DNA of 43,389 nt from Clostridia bacterium (GTDB lineage: Bacteria; Bacillota; Clostridia; Oscillospirales; CAG-272), in the NCBI GenBank assembly GCA_017411805.1, contig JAFQPI010000046.1, positions 1 to 43,389 of the forward strand. Direction: 5' to 3'. Both the position numbers and the translations under genes were made by a program. Of this stretch, positions 25,058 to 32,985 are shown piece after piece. The notes under the pieces are model-generated. The model was not told where the DNA came from. It worked only from the letters and a program-made list of their open reading frames with translations, and made no database searches. The stretch's first letter is position 1, and each line of letters starts with the position of its first letter.

Positions 25058-27205
25058 ATGAAAAGAATGTTTATTGAAAAACTGAATTTACGTCTTCTTG
25101 CGCTTCTTCTTGCGCTTGTGATGCTTGCCTCCGCGTTTGTTGGATGCTCGGGCGGTGAAGAAGCTGAAACAAGCAGCGGCGTTACGTCCGATGCATCATC
25201 TGAATCACCCGTAACGACTTCGGGTATTCCCGAGGGCTATACACTTGAGCTGACGCTTGATTATTCCGTCGTTCGATCGGAAAATGCAAGCGAGAGCGCA
25301 AGAGGCGCGTCTATCGAGCTGAAAAACGAGCTTTCCGATCTCTTCGGCAAGGATTTCCCGATCACCGAGGACTGGAAAGCCCCCGCGGAGGGCGCGCTCG
25401 AGATACTTATCGGCTCAACCAACCGTCCCGAATCGCAGTCAGCGACCGAGACTCTCGGCGGTGAGCTGCGCTATTCGGTATCGATCTCGGGTAAGACTGT
25501 CGTGATCGCATCGCCGAGCGATGCTATTCTCCCTTATGCCGTTGATTATTTCGTCAATAATATAGTATATTTTGATGCCGAAAGCACTCGCGTATATCTT
25601 CCTTCGGAGCTGAATTACGTCAGCGACGTTTTCTCGACCCTTGCGATAGCGAGCGGAGGTAAGGCGCAGTACGGAATGGTATATTCTCAGCATGCAAACG
25701 CCTTGGTAAAGGCGGAGTACGTCAAGCTGCAGTCCGGAGTCAATTCGATCCTGGGCAACAAAACGCAGATGATAAAGAATGACGCGCTCTCAAAGGCGGG
25801 CAAGTACAGCTCCGAGACGCTTGAGATCCTTATCGGAAGCACGGGTCATCCCGAGAATCCCGAGGGACGAAAGCTTTTTGATTATGACGAATGCGGATTT
25901 TGCGTTGTCGGAAACAAGATAATCATCACGGGCAGAACTCTTCCCGCGACCTTCTATGCTACCGAGAGATTTCTTGAGCTGCTTCAGGGTTCGGTAAGTA
26001 CAGCCGATGACGGAACAAAGCAGATCCTTCTCCCATATGCCGAGCCGGTTATCTGGGAATATAAGGATTATTGCAATGGTATTCCCGAGGTCTCGCTGAC
26101 TCTGACGGAGGCGTATGATTGCGGAGACGACGTTGTCACCATGCTTTATGCGGACGGAAAGAAGAGCGATTACGACAGCTATATCTCATCCGCTGAGGCA
26201 GAGGGATACGTTACTGTCTCTTCGCGCACCGCGGGAACCGAGAGCTATGCGGTCCTCGAGTCGAGCAGCGCGAAGACGAGACTTTTCGTCGGACATACCT
26301 CGGACGGACTCAGACTTACCGCCGAGTCGCTCAATACAAGGACCTTCCCGAATGAGGTCGAGGCGGATCCGTACACGACAGATCTGACCATCACTCAGAC
26401 CGCGCTCAATTATTCCGCGCAGGGCGATAATACCAACGGAATGTCCTATGTACTTCAGCTGACCGACGGATCGTTCGTAATCTGGGACGGCGGATGGGCT
26501 ACCGACGCGGCAGATCTTTTCCTCTTCCTTAAGAAAATGGCTCCGCAGGGAAGCATGCCGCATATCAGAATGTGGATATTCACGCATCTTCACGGCGACC
26601 ATTCGAATTGCTATCTCGAATTTGCCGAGGAATATGCGGACGGAGTCAAGCTTGATTACGTCGGCGTCAATATTCCCGAGATCCACAGCGACAACGAGGG
26701 TGAGAGCATTTATTCGAGCGGTAAGCTTAAAAATGCGCTTGTGAAGTTTAAGACCGCACAGCTTGTCAAGCTCCATACCGGAATGCTCCTTAAGATGCCG
26801 GGGGCCGATATCGAAGTTCTCCTGACTCAAGAGGATCTCGGAGTCAATAATCTCTATTCGACCAAGAGAAACGACCAATCCGTTATCACAAGGATCCTTG
26901 CCAATACCGATAAGGTGATCCTTCCCGGAGATGCACAGATCGTTGCGGGCGATTACGTTGTTGCGCGCTATGGCGACTATCTGCAGAGCAATTACGTTCA
27001 GGTGGCTCACCACGGCTCGATAAATAACCCCACCTGCCTCGATTTCTATAAGTTTGTCAAGCCCACGTACGTGCTTTTCCCCGGCGCGCAGAAAAGATAC
27101 AATGAAAACAAATCCACGCCCGAGAATAAGTACCTCATCAATCTCGTCGGACAGAAAAACGTCTTCGTCGCCGATGGGGGAGATAAGACCATAACGCTGG
27201 ATTAA
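25058..27205 (+). CDS. Secreted lipoprotein with metallo-beta-lactamase domain
   Basis: This 715-residue lipoprotein has lipobox FVGC near residue 29. The first 430 residues form an unrecognised extracellular region containing two similar stretches, LEILIGSTNRPES (about 105) and LEILIGSTGHPEN (about 265). The C-terminal 250 residues form a metallo-beta-lactamase fold with THLHGDHSN (His510, His512, Asp514, His515), LPGDAQ and VAHHGS. The HHGS motif is of the ComEC/Rec2 type. It may hydrolyse an ester or phosphodiester outside the cell. The start has no clear ribosome site, so coupling or a later ATG at 25067 is possible. It ends exactly where an inverted-repeat element begins. Confidence 0.75.
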   Translation: MKRMFIEKLNLRLLALLLALVMLASAFVGCSGGEEAETSSGVTSDASSESPVTTSGIPEGYTLELTLDYSVVRSENASESARGASIELKNELSDLFGKDFPITEDWKAPAEGALEILIGSTNRPESQSATETLGGELRYSVSISGKTVVIASPSDAILPYAVDYFVNNIVYFDAESTRVYLPSELNYVSDVFSTLAIASGGKAQYGMVYSQHANALVKAEYVKLQSGVNSILGNKTQMIKNDALSKAGKYSSETLEILIGSTGHPENPEGRKLFDYDECGFCVVGNKIIITGRTLPATFYATERFLELLQGSVSTADDGTKQILLPYAEPVIWEYKDYCNGIPEVSLTLTEAYDCGDDVVTMLYADGKKSDYDSYISSAEAEGYVTVSSRTAGTESYAVLESSSAKTRLFVGHTSDGLRLTAESLNTRTFPNEVEADPYTTDLTITQTALNYSAQGDNTNGMSYVLQLTDGSFVIWDGGWATDAADLFLFLKKMAPQGSMPHIRMWIFTHLHGDHSNCYLEFAEEYADGVKLDYVGVNIPEIHSDNEGESIYSSGKLKNALVKFKTAQLVKLHTGMLLKMPGADIEVLLTQEDLGVNNLYSTKRNDQSVITRILANTDKVILPGDAQIVAGDYVVARYGDYLQSNYVQVAHHGSINNPTCLDFYKFVKPTYVLFPGAQKRYNENKSTPENKYLINLVGQKNVFVADGGDKTITLD

Positions 27206-27363
27206 ATGCAAAATGCTAAATGCAAAATGCAAAATGAACCGATAATTTAATTTTGAAGTTCTATATAAACAAAGGACTGAATCCAAATTCAGTCCTTTAA
27301 TATTTAGAAAGATAAATGATGTTTTCTGCCAATTTTGCATTTTGCATTTTGCGTTTTGCATTT
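27206..27363. mobile_element. MITE-like element with ATGCAAA iteron ends and an internal terminator
   Basis: The left end (27206-27236) is a run of ATGCAAA and CTAAATGC units, and the right end (27332-27363) is the same in inverted orientation with a few changes. Between them lie AT-rich sequence and a 12-bp terminator hairpin (27271-27298, AAAGGACTGAAT arms, T-run after). There is no coding capacity. A third copy of one end stands at 12737-12767. The left end follows the stop codon of the preceding gene directly. Confidence 0.6.
27271..27300 (+). terminator. Intrinsic terminator inside the inverted-repeat element
   Basis: A 12-bp perfect stem with 4-nt loop, preceded by an A-run and ending in CCTTTAA. 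It is likely to end the 20709-27205 operon. Confidence 0.75.
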
Positions 27364-27487
27364 AGTTACAACACACCATTTATCATTATATCACATCTTA
27401 ATCAAGATGTCAAGAACAAATTCAGCGAAGTGCTTAAAATCGGCGCGTTGTACAAAAAATATTTGTATAATTTGTGCAATCTGCATA

Positions 27488-27516
27488 TTGCAATTGATAA
27501 AAAGCTGTGATATAAT
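27488..27516 (+). promoter_or_regulatory. Promoter of the putative non-coding RNA
   Basis: TTGCAA (27488-27493), 17 nt, TATAAT (27511-27516). The predicted start of transcription is near 27523. The 27364-27487 stretch shows nothing else. Confidence 0.65.
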
Positions 27517-27813
27517 ATAGTCACAGGAAAGGAAGGTATAAGCCAATGTACAATTAAGTACCGACTCTCCGAAGCAAAGACTTGAATAACTCGATGCTAT
27601 GGCGGCGGATCATAGGTCGAAAAGAGACGTAGCCGGGAGGCTGAAAAATAAGATCACTTTCGCGTGATAAAAGGGCACGGATTGTAGGTCGATTATATAG
27701 ATGGTTCAAGTCGAGGTCTTCAAATATGAGTCAGAGGAACCTTCGCCTTTATCCAATATTCAAAGATGCGCGAAAAAGCATATGGGTATTCTCCATAGAG
27801 AAAAAAGAAAGTG

Positions 27814-27906
27814 ATGCTTTTTAACTTGTGTGATGATGAGGAAAAGGTAGATAAAGAAAGCGAGGATAATCAAATGATGTTAGATACTAAGATCGATCAC
27901 AAATGA
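27814..27906 (+). CDS. Possible 30-residue acidic peptide inside the RNA unit
   Basis: An ATG at 27814 opens 30 codons rich in Asp, Glu and Lys (DDEEKVDKESEDN in the middle) and stops inside the 5' arm of the terminator. The start codon is part of a paired stem and only a weak A-rich ribosome site precedes it. A shorter 10-codon version could start at 27874 after GCGAGG. It may be chance, or a leader peptide. Confidence is low. Confidence 0.25.
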   Translation: MLFNLCDDEEKVDKESEDNQMMLDTKIDHK

Positions 27907-27957
27907 CCCTTGGCTGGCAGGTGTAAAGAAACCGCAGTCAAGGGTCATTTGTTTTTT
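27899..27957 (+). terminator. Very strong terminator of the RNA unit
   Basis: CACAAATGACCCTTGGCTG pairs with CAGTCAAGGGTCATTTG with one G-T pair. Further pairing in the loop (GC-GGT with ACC-GC) follows, then TTTTTTT. It is the longest stem in the window. Confidence 0.9.
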
Positions 27958-27981
27958 TGAATATTTGGGAGGATTTATGTC

Positions 27982-28010
27982 TTGACATAAGTCTTTTTTT
28001 ATTGTATAAT
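27982..28010 (+). promoter_or_regulatory. Promoter of the flavodiiron gene
   Basis: TTGACA (27982-27987), 17 nt, TATAAT (28005-28010), a full consensus. The leader is about 20 nt. Confidence 0.88.
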
Positions 28011-28037
28011 TTAAAAAAACACATGGAGAAGACATAA

Positions 28038-29381
28038 ATGAAAATTTCCGATTCTATCAAATATATAGGTGTAAACGACCATGAAATTGACCTGTTTGAG
28101 GGTCAATACGACGTGCCGAACGGCATGGCGTACAATTCTTACGTGATAATCGATGAAAAGATCGCTGTTTTTGATACGGTTGACGCGCGTTTCGGCGAGG
28201 AATGGAAGGCAAATCTAAAGGCGATGCTTGATGGCAGAGAACCCGATTACCTGATCGTTCAGCATATGGAGCCCGACCACTCCTCGAACATAAATCTCTT
28301 TTGCGATGAGTTCCCGAAGGCTACCGTCGTCGCTTCCGAGAGAGCTTTTATTATGATGAAGCAGTTCTTCGGACGCGATTATGCGGATCGCAGGATCGTT
28401 ATCAAGGACGGCGATACTCTCGGACTCGGCAAGCATACTCTCAATTTTATCGGCGCGGCTATGATCCATTGGCCCGAGGTCATGATGACTTATGAATCGA
28501 GCGAGAAGGTGCTCTTTTCGGCTGACGGATTCGGCAAATTCGGCGCGCTTGACGTGGATGAGGACTGGGCTTGCGAGGCGAGAAGATATTATTTCGGCAT
28601 CGTCGGCAAGTACGGTGCGCAGGTACAAAAGCTTCTCTCTAAGGCATCGGGACTTGAGATCAAAACGATCTGCCCCCTCCACGGACCCGTTCTGAACGAG
28701 GATCTCGGTTATTATATAGACCTTTACAACACCTGGTCGAGCTACGGCGTTGAAAGTGAGGGCGTGGCGATCGCGTACACCAGCGTTTACGGAAACACGA
28801 AAAAGGCTGTTGAATTGCTCGCCGATGAGCTTCGCGCTCTCGGTTGTCCGAAGGTCGCGCTCAGCGATCTCGCGCGCGACGATATGTCCGAGGCTCTCGA
28901 GGACGCGTTCCGCTACGGCAAGCTCGTTTTGGCAACGACTACTTATTCGGGCGATATTTTTCCCTTTATGCACAATTTTATCCACGCGCTCGCCGAGCAC
29001 GGATACCAGAAGCGCACCGTGGGTATAATAGAAAACGGAAGCTGGGCGCCGACGGCGGCTAAAAAGATGAAGGCGATGCTTGCAGAGTGCCGTGACATCA
29101 CCTTCACCGATACTACCGTCACCATCCGCTCCGCTATGACCGACGCGAACAGAGAGGAGATAAAGAAGCTCGCACTCGAGCTCGCGGGCGAGTATAATAA
29201 AACCGAAAGTGAGAATAAAGGCGTGAAATACGTATGTGAGATATGCGGCTACGAATACGATGAAGCCGCAGGCGATCCCGACAACGGAATCCCCGCGGGA
29301 ACGAAATTCGAAGACCTCCCCGAAGACTGGTGCTGCCCGCTCTGCGGAGTTGGTAAGGAGAATTTTAAGAAGGAAGAATAA
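28038..29381 (+). CDS. Flavodiiron protein fused to rubredoxin
   Basis: This 447-residue cytoplasmic enzyme has three domains. The metallo-beta-lactamase-like diiron domain has HMEPDHSS (His76, Glu78, Asp80), [15 protein letters not shown] and CPLHGPV. A flavodoxin domain follows (about 252-390) with FMN-binding [12 protein letters not shown] and [14 protein letters not shown]-terminal rubredoxin (about 398-447) has CEICGY and CCPLCG. The family reduces O2 to water, or NO to N2O, with electrons from rubredoxin, and protects anaerobes. The fused rubredoxin makes it a two-step unit needing only an NADH reductase. It has its own promoter and a terminator (29387-29420). Start is set by GGAG 10 nt upstream. 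Confidence 0.95.
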   Translation: MKISDSIKYIGVNDHEIDLFEGQYDVPNGMAYNSYVIIDEKIAVFDTVDARFGEEWKANLKAMLDGREPDYLIVQHMEPDHSSNINLFCDEFPKATVVASERAFIMMKQFFGRDYADRRIVIKDGDTLGLGKHTLNFIGAAMIHWPEVMMTYESSEKVLFSADGFGKFGALDVDEDWACEARRYYFGIVGKYGAQVQKLLSKASGLEIKTICPLHGPVLNEDLGYYIDLYNTWSSYGVESEGVAIAYTSVYGNTKKAVELLADELRALGCPKVALSDLARDDMSEALEDAFRYGKLVLATTTYSGDIFPFMHNFIHALAEHGYQKRTVGIIENGSWAPTAAKKMKAMLAECRDITFTDTTVTIRSAMTDANREEIKKLALELAGEYNKTESENKGVKYVCEICGYEYDEAAGDPDNGIPAGTKFEDLPEDWCCPLCGVGKENFKKEE

Positions 29382-29386
29382 AATGT

Positions 29387-29423
29387 AACGCCCCGACAAG
29401 AAAGTCGGGGCGTTGATTTTATT
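29387..29423 (+). terminator. Terminator of the flavodiiron gene
   Basis: An 11-bp perfect stem (AACGCCCCGAC / GTCGGGGCGTT, 6-nt loop), then TGATTTTATTT. It overlaps the end of the convergent gene at 29419. Confidence 0.88.
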
Positions 29424-30444
29424 TATCCGAATCGGTTTTCTTTAATGAAAATCCGTTCTTTCTGCTGCAGCCGGCACGTCCGCCGCCGGCACAAGCACAG
29501 GCACAGGCACAGGCGCATCCTCGGCCGCCTCCGCCGCCGCTTCGGCTTGAATTATGGATGTTGCGTGCGCTGACGTAGTGCGGGTTCGTTCTGCCGTAGA
29601 CGTGAACGCGGTGTCCGTATCCGACAAGGAATCCGCGTCCCCGGCAGTAGGAAACGTAGCTGTCGACTATGTAGACCTCAGCAACTATTAGCAGAATTAT
29701 CAGAATAACCGCCAAGGCTATGATGCCGCCCTTTGTCTCGTTCAGCTCATTGTAAGCTCCGCTGTCATCGAAGTGAGTGTGAGCCACGGTATCCGCGCCG
29801 CTGAAAGCATCTTCGGAGTAATCAACGCGCATCGTTCGGTATCCGCCGCAATCGAAGCTGCCTGACCAGACGTAATAGCCCTTTTTGCTGTCAGCTTCGT
29901 CCGCAGAGGTGCATCCGTCGGTCTGCTTCCATCTGAATTCGTAATTTTCAACGGGAATAGCATTGAACCATCCGGGAACAAAATCATAGTAATATCCCGC
30001 GCTCTTTCGGCAAAGCATGTCTCCCTGCGTTGTTTTGAAGGAGAATTCGATCGTCGTACCGCCGTAATAAAAGCCAACGAAATCAAGTCTCAGCGCGACG
30101 TAATCGCTGTCTGCTATTTTGGTATAGCTTTTGATATTATCGGAGAGAGAATCCTCGTCTACCGAAAAGTTGCGGTTGGGCATTCCGATCTCTACCCAGG
30201 AAAGCGGCTCGGTGGCATCGAGTGCCTGCCACGTGAAGGCGTATTCGATATCGAGCTTGCCGTCATCACGCGGAGTGACGGTTACGCTGTAGTATTTGAT
30301 GAGGTCCTGCGGCTGTGGGGTATAGAGGATCGCAAAGATGACGGCAACAACCTGTATGATCATGCAGAAGACGAGCGCGACCGTATTTCCCGTCGGGAAG
30401 GTGCGGTTCTTTTTTATCTTTTCGGGTGTATACTTTTTGCTCAT
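29419..30444 (-). CDS. Two-helix membrane protein with cytoplasmic (Cys-Ala)5 tail
   Basis: This 341-residue protein has a basic cytoplasmic N-terminus and a first helix (about 21-43). An external beta-rich domain follows (about 50-240), with a pattern like DUF2207-type exported domains. A second helix (about 242-268) and a C-terminal tail on the inside complete it. The tail holds a Ser/Gly-rich stretch, (Cys-Ala)5 at about 310-319, then GGGRAGCSRK. The ATG at 30444 is preferred because AAGGAGG precedes it; an earlier ATG lies inside the upstream gene. The start overlaps the stop of the radical SAM gene by ATGA, so both are made together. I infer that the tail may be modified by that enzyme. 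No known named family is assigned. Confidence 0.75.
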   Translation of the reverse strand: MSKKYTPEKIKKNRTFPTGNTVALVFCMIIQVVAVIFAILYTPQPQDLIKYYSVTVTPRDDGKLDIEYAFTWQALDATEPLSWVEIGMPNRNFSVDEDSLSDNIKSYTKIADSDYVALRLDFVGFYYGGTTIEFSFKTTQGDMLCRKSAGYYYDFVPGWFNAIPVENYEFRWKQTDGCTSADEADSKKGYYVWSGSFDCGGYRTMRVDYSEDAFSGADTVAHTHFDDSGAYNELNETKGGIIALAVILIILLIVAEVYIVDSYVSYCRGRGFLVGYGHRVHVYGRTNPHYVSARNIHNSSRSGGGGGRGCACACACACAGGGRAGCSRKNGFSLKKTDSDK

Positions 30445-31820
30445 TTTGCCGCCTCCTTTCTGCTTCTGAAGGGACAGGAAAGCGCTTCCGTCTCGGTCAT
30501 CTTGCGTAGCGAACGGCATTTTTCATGCTTCCAGATCTTCTTGAAATCATCTGTGAGGATATTGCCGAGATCAGCATCCGATCCAAGCCAGCTCTGGCAG
30601 GGAACTGCGGTGCCGTCGGGCGCGATCGCCATATTGGAAAGTGCCGCGCCGCACATAGGTACGTTCATGCCGAGAACCTCGAGCTTTTCTGCGGCGATGA
30701 GTCCGGGAGAGGTAAAGTCGATCTCCATATCGGCGCCGTCGCAGTATTCCTTGGCGTTTTTGATGATAGAGTAAAGCTCGTCCGAGGAAAGATCGTATTC
30801 CTCATGGTTGATACCCGCCATACCCGTGCAGATGAGACCGCTTGCGGTCACGAAGCTTACGCCGAGGGAGCGGACGAATTCGAGAGTTTTGGCGTAATCC
30901 GCGTTCTTTTTGCAGAGGGGAGTGTTGACGCTGACGTCAAGCCCTGCAGAGACGGCGTTTTTGATGCCGTTTATCGTGTCGGAGAAATGAGAGCAGCCGA
31001 CAAGGTCGTTGTGGATCGATTCATCGTGCGAATAGAGGGTGACCTGAACGCTGTCGAGCCCCGCTTCACGCAGGCTGTTCGCAAGCTCGGGGGTGAGCTT
31101 TACGCCGTTTGTGTTGAGACGGGTGACGAATCGCTTGGCGTATCCGACGAGCTCAGCGAGATCCTCGCGCATAGTCGGCTCGCCTCCCGTGAAGGTCAGC
31201 ATAGGTACTCGCGCGTCCCAAAGCTTGTCGATGACTTTTTTCCATTCATCCGTACCGAGCTCGCGTGACGCGCTCTTGCATTGACCCGCGGCGTAGCAGA
31301 AGCGGCATTTCTGATTGCATTGCCATCTGCCGCTTTCGTCGGTCATCGCGCTGACCATGAGATCAAAGCGGTGGGGCGCGGTCATTTTACTTGCATATGA
31401 GTGGAGCGAGAGCTTTTCGATCTCGATCTCGGGATCATCACGCCTTGCAACCGCAAAGAGCACGCGCATTATCTCGTAAATATCCTCCTCGATCGCCTCA
31501 CGCGTAACCGATGGATAGACCGAGCGCACGGATCTTACCGTGTTTTCTATGATCGTTTGTTCATCCTCGTCCGAGATCGGCTTACCGTCAAAGTGGTTGA
31601 CCTCCCTCATAAAGTTCGAGAGGACGATCGCCCAGGAGTAGCCGATCGGGAGCAGGAAATAGCCGTTGAGGATGACGACGTAGGTGCTGTTTCCGAACAG
31701 CGAGAATTTCGGCGGAACGAGATGTATCCGCACAACACCGGGACCTCCCGGGTTGAAGGTGCAGTGACTCACACCCGATTTGAACTCTTTATATTGAGCT
31801 AATTTGTTTTTGAATCCCAT
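30441..31820 (-). CDS. Radical SAM protein with SPASM-like C-terminus
   Basis: This 459-residue enzyme has the radical SAM motif CNQKCRFC (Cys168, Cys172, Cys175) that binds a 4Fe-4S cluster and SAM. TFTGGEPTMRED and NTNGVKL follow. The C-terminal Cys-rich region (MCGAALSNM, VPCQSWLGSD, LGNI, KCRSLR, LSCPF) looks like a SPASM domain for extra clusters, as in peptide-modifying enzymes. An unusual N-terminal extension of about 150 residues precedes the SAM core, with two hydrophobic stretches (VVILNGYFLLPIGYSWAIVL). It follows a DUF559 gene by 21 nt and overlaps the Cys-Ala membrane-protein gene. A role in modifying that protein is inferred. Confidence 0.85.
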   Translation of the reverse strand: MGFKNKLAQYKEFKSGVSHCTFNPGGPGVVRIHLVPPKFSLFGNSTYVVILNGYFLLPIGYSWAIVLSNFMREVNHFDGKPISDEDEQTIIENTVRSVRSVYPSVTREAIEEDIYEIMRVLFAVARRDDPEIEIEKLSLHSYASKMTAPHRFDLMVSAMTDESGRWQCNQKCRFCYAAGQCKSASRELGTDEWKKVIDKLWDARVPMLTFTGGEPTMREDLAELVGYAKRFVTRLNTNGVKLTPELANSLREAGLDSVQVTLYSHDESIHNDLVGCSHFSDTINGIKNAVSAGLDVSVNTPLCKKNADYAKTLEFVRSLGVSFVTASGLICTGMAGINHEEYDLSSDELYSIIKNAKEYCDGADMEIDFTSPGLIAAEKLEVLGMNVPMCGAALSNMAIAPDGTAVPCQSWLGSDADLGNILTDDFKKIWKHEKCRSLRKMTETEALSCPFRSRKEAAK

Positions 31821-31841
31821 TTGTTATACCTTTAGAAATAA

Positions 31842-32219
31842 TTATTCGTTTGTGTGGTTATCGGATACTGCCCCTGTTAACACATAATCTATATATCTGC
31901 ATACGGAAATAAAATCTTCGTCAATTTGACGATTCGAAAATCTGATAACTCTAAGATCGTATCCTTCAAGGATGCTTGTGCGATATTCATCTTTATTTCT
32001 GCCCTTGGATGAATGATGCTGTGAACCGTCTATCTCTATAACAAGCTTTGCCTTGTGACAATAAAAATCCGCTATAAAGTTATCTATGGCTTTTTGCCGC
32101 TGAAATCTGCATTTGTGCTTTGCCAAAAATCCATACCATAAGCGTTTTTCTTGAGGTGTAGCGTTTTTTCGCAAGTTTTTGGCAAGAACGATATTTTTTT
32201 TGTTGTAATCAAGTGACAT
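31842..32219 (-). CDS. DUF559 (Vsr-like) endonuclease-domain protein
   Basis: This 125-residue protein has the DUF559 layout. The N-terminal segment AKNLRKNATPQEKRLWYGFL leads to QKAIDNFIADFYCHKAKLVI, then EIDGSQH. The PD-(D/E)XK-type core is built by Asp of ADFY and the EID residues. The family is related to the very-short-patch repair endonuclease, but most members have no proven role. AAGGAGG gives a strong ribosome site for the ATG at 32219. It precedes the radical SAM gene by 21 nt on the same strand and may be co-transcribed. It is next to a cluster of inverted-repeat elements, so it may belong to mobile or defence-related DNA. Confidence 0.85.
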   Translation of the reverse strand: MSLDYNKKNIVLAKNLRKNATPQEKRLWYGFLAKHKCRFQRQKAIDNFIADFYCHKAKLVIEIDGSQHHSSKGRNKDEYRTSILEGYDLRVIRFSNRQIDEDFISVCRYIDYVLTGAVSDNHTNE

Positions 32220-32257
32220 ATCGTGATCCTCCTTGATTATAAAATCGGTAAAATATT

Positions 32258-32555
32258 ATTGCGCGGGTTCCTTCCACCACTTCCGTGGTCCCAAGCTGCG
32301 GTACGCAGGTATTCCCTCACCGGAGGGAGGCAGATTGGTTTCCGCGTAATCCGTTGCTTGTTCAGCGAATTTTGTTTAAAGCTATAGAATTGCTTTGGCA
32401 AACAGGAAGTTTTAAATAAAATATTCCTAACTGCTTTTTACGGTTTAAGACAAATGTTATTCGCTGAAAAGCCAAAGTGGTTTGCGCTGACTCCTTAACC
32501 TCCCTCCGAGAGGGAGGGGGACCGGCGCAGGCCGGTGGAAGGAGCCTGCGCAACT
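32258..32555. mobile_element. Inverted-repeat element A (MITE-like)
   Basis: Two inverted arms (32261-32334 and 32489-32555) each contain a GGAGGGAGG hairpin and a GGACC...GGTGGAAGGAG hairpin and end in GCGCAA. Inside them sit an inverted CAGCGAAT (32363-32370) and ATTCGCTG (32459-32466). The ~90-nt centre is AT-rich and non-coding. Element B at 40651-40985 has the same plan. Confidence 0.65.
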
Positions 32556-32599
32556 TCATATTCATGCTTTTTTAGTCTCTATGATATACCATATTGCTG

Positions 32600-32700
32600 T
32601 TAACGGTATAAGACAAAACGATATTCGCTGAAAAGCCGAAGAAGTTTGCGCCGACCTCTTAGCCTTCCTCCGAGATGGGGATCGTGGTGGAGGAGAAACT
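32600..32700. repeat. Degenerate half copy of the element
   Basis: This stretch is a direct, imperfect copy of the right half of element A (32441-32520), with GGTATAAGACAAA, ATTCGCTGAAAAGCC (32623 onward) and a decayed CCTTCCTCCGAGA hairpin. No gene is seen in 32220-32769. Confidence 0.6.
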
Positions 32701-32769
32701 TTGACTTTCTTAAGCTCCTGCTTATTGGGCTGATGCTTACTGTCCCCCGAAAAAATTGGTCAGGTCGAA

Positions 32770-32985
32770 TTAGTTTTTATTGTTTAGTAGAGATCTGATA
32801 TATTTACTTCTTTTTCCGTTCCACAAGCAATAAATGCATTTTCCGTCTTTGAAAACATGATTACAGTTTTCATATCCATACAGAATATGTGCGCACTCGG
32901 GGCATAAAGACATCATTTTTGAACTCGACAGCAAAAATTCGCTACCGCACTCATCACAAATTCCTATTTTTTTATTCATTGGCAT
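32770..32985 (-). CDS. Small zinc-ribbon protein
   Basis: This 71-residue protein has CDECGSEF, LCPECAHI and KCIYCLW, three Cys pairs with a nearby His (NCNHVF) that could hold one or two zinc ions. It has a basic tail. The start at 32985 overlaps the stop of the PHP gene by one base (TAATG); a second ATG at 32979 is also possible. The overlap suggests that it is translated by re-initiation after the PHP protein. I do not recognise a named family. Function is unknown. Confidence 0.6.
   Translation of the reverse strand: MPMNKKIGICDECGSEFLLSSSKMMSLCPECAHILYGYENCNHVFKDGKCIYCLWNGKRSKYIRSLLNNKN

Larger units (their letters stand above)
27523..27957 (+). ncRNA. Candidate structured non-coding RNA of ~435 nt
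   Basis: The unit has a promoter, no long reading frame and a very strong terminator. The first ~200 nt show nested pairing: GACTC (27563-27567) with GAGTC (27728-27732), and GACTTGAA (27579-27586) with TTCAAGTC (27705-27712). They also contain local hairpins AGCC-GGGA-GGCT and ATCAC-N6-GTGAT, and a 15-nt near-repeat (27606-27620 and 27679-27693). A second domain has AAAAAGCAT (27773-27781) pairing with ATGCTTTTT (27814-27822) around an inner TATGG/CCATA hairpin. It does not match RNase P, tmRNA, SRP RNA, 6S RNA or the riboswitches I know. The compact 5' domain of ~170 nt would be compatible with a raiA-type RNA, but I cannot confirm this. Confidence 0.6.

Noticed and set aside
27523-27957. 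Group I intron, T-box or IS200/IS605-related RNA
   Set aside because: No group I core pairings, no T-box or specifier motif, no TnpA/TnpB/IscB reading frame on either side.
32362-32565. Reading frame inside inverted-repeat element A
   Set aside because: It covers the hairpin arm and has no coding signature; the matching frame in element B (40579-40776) has the same cause.
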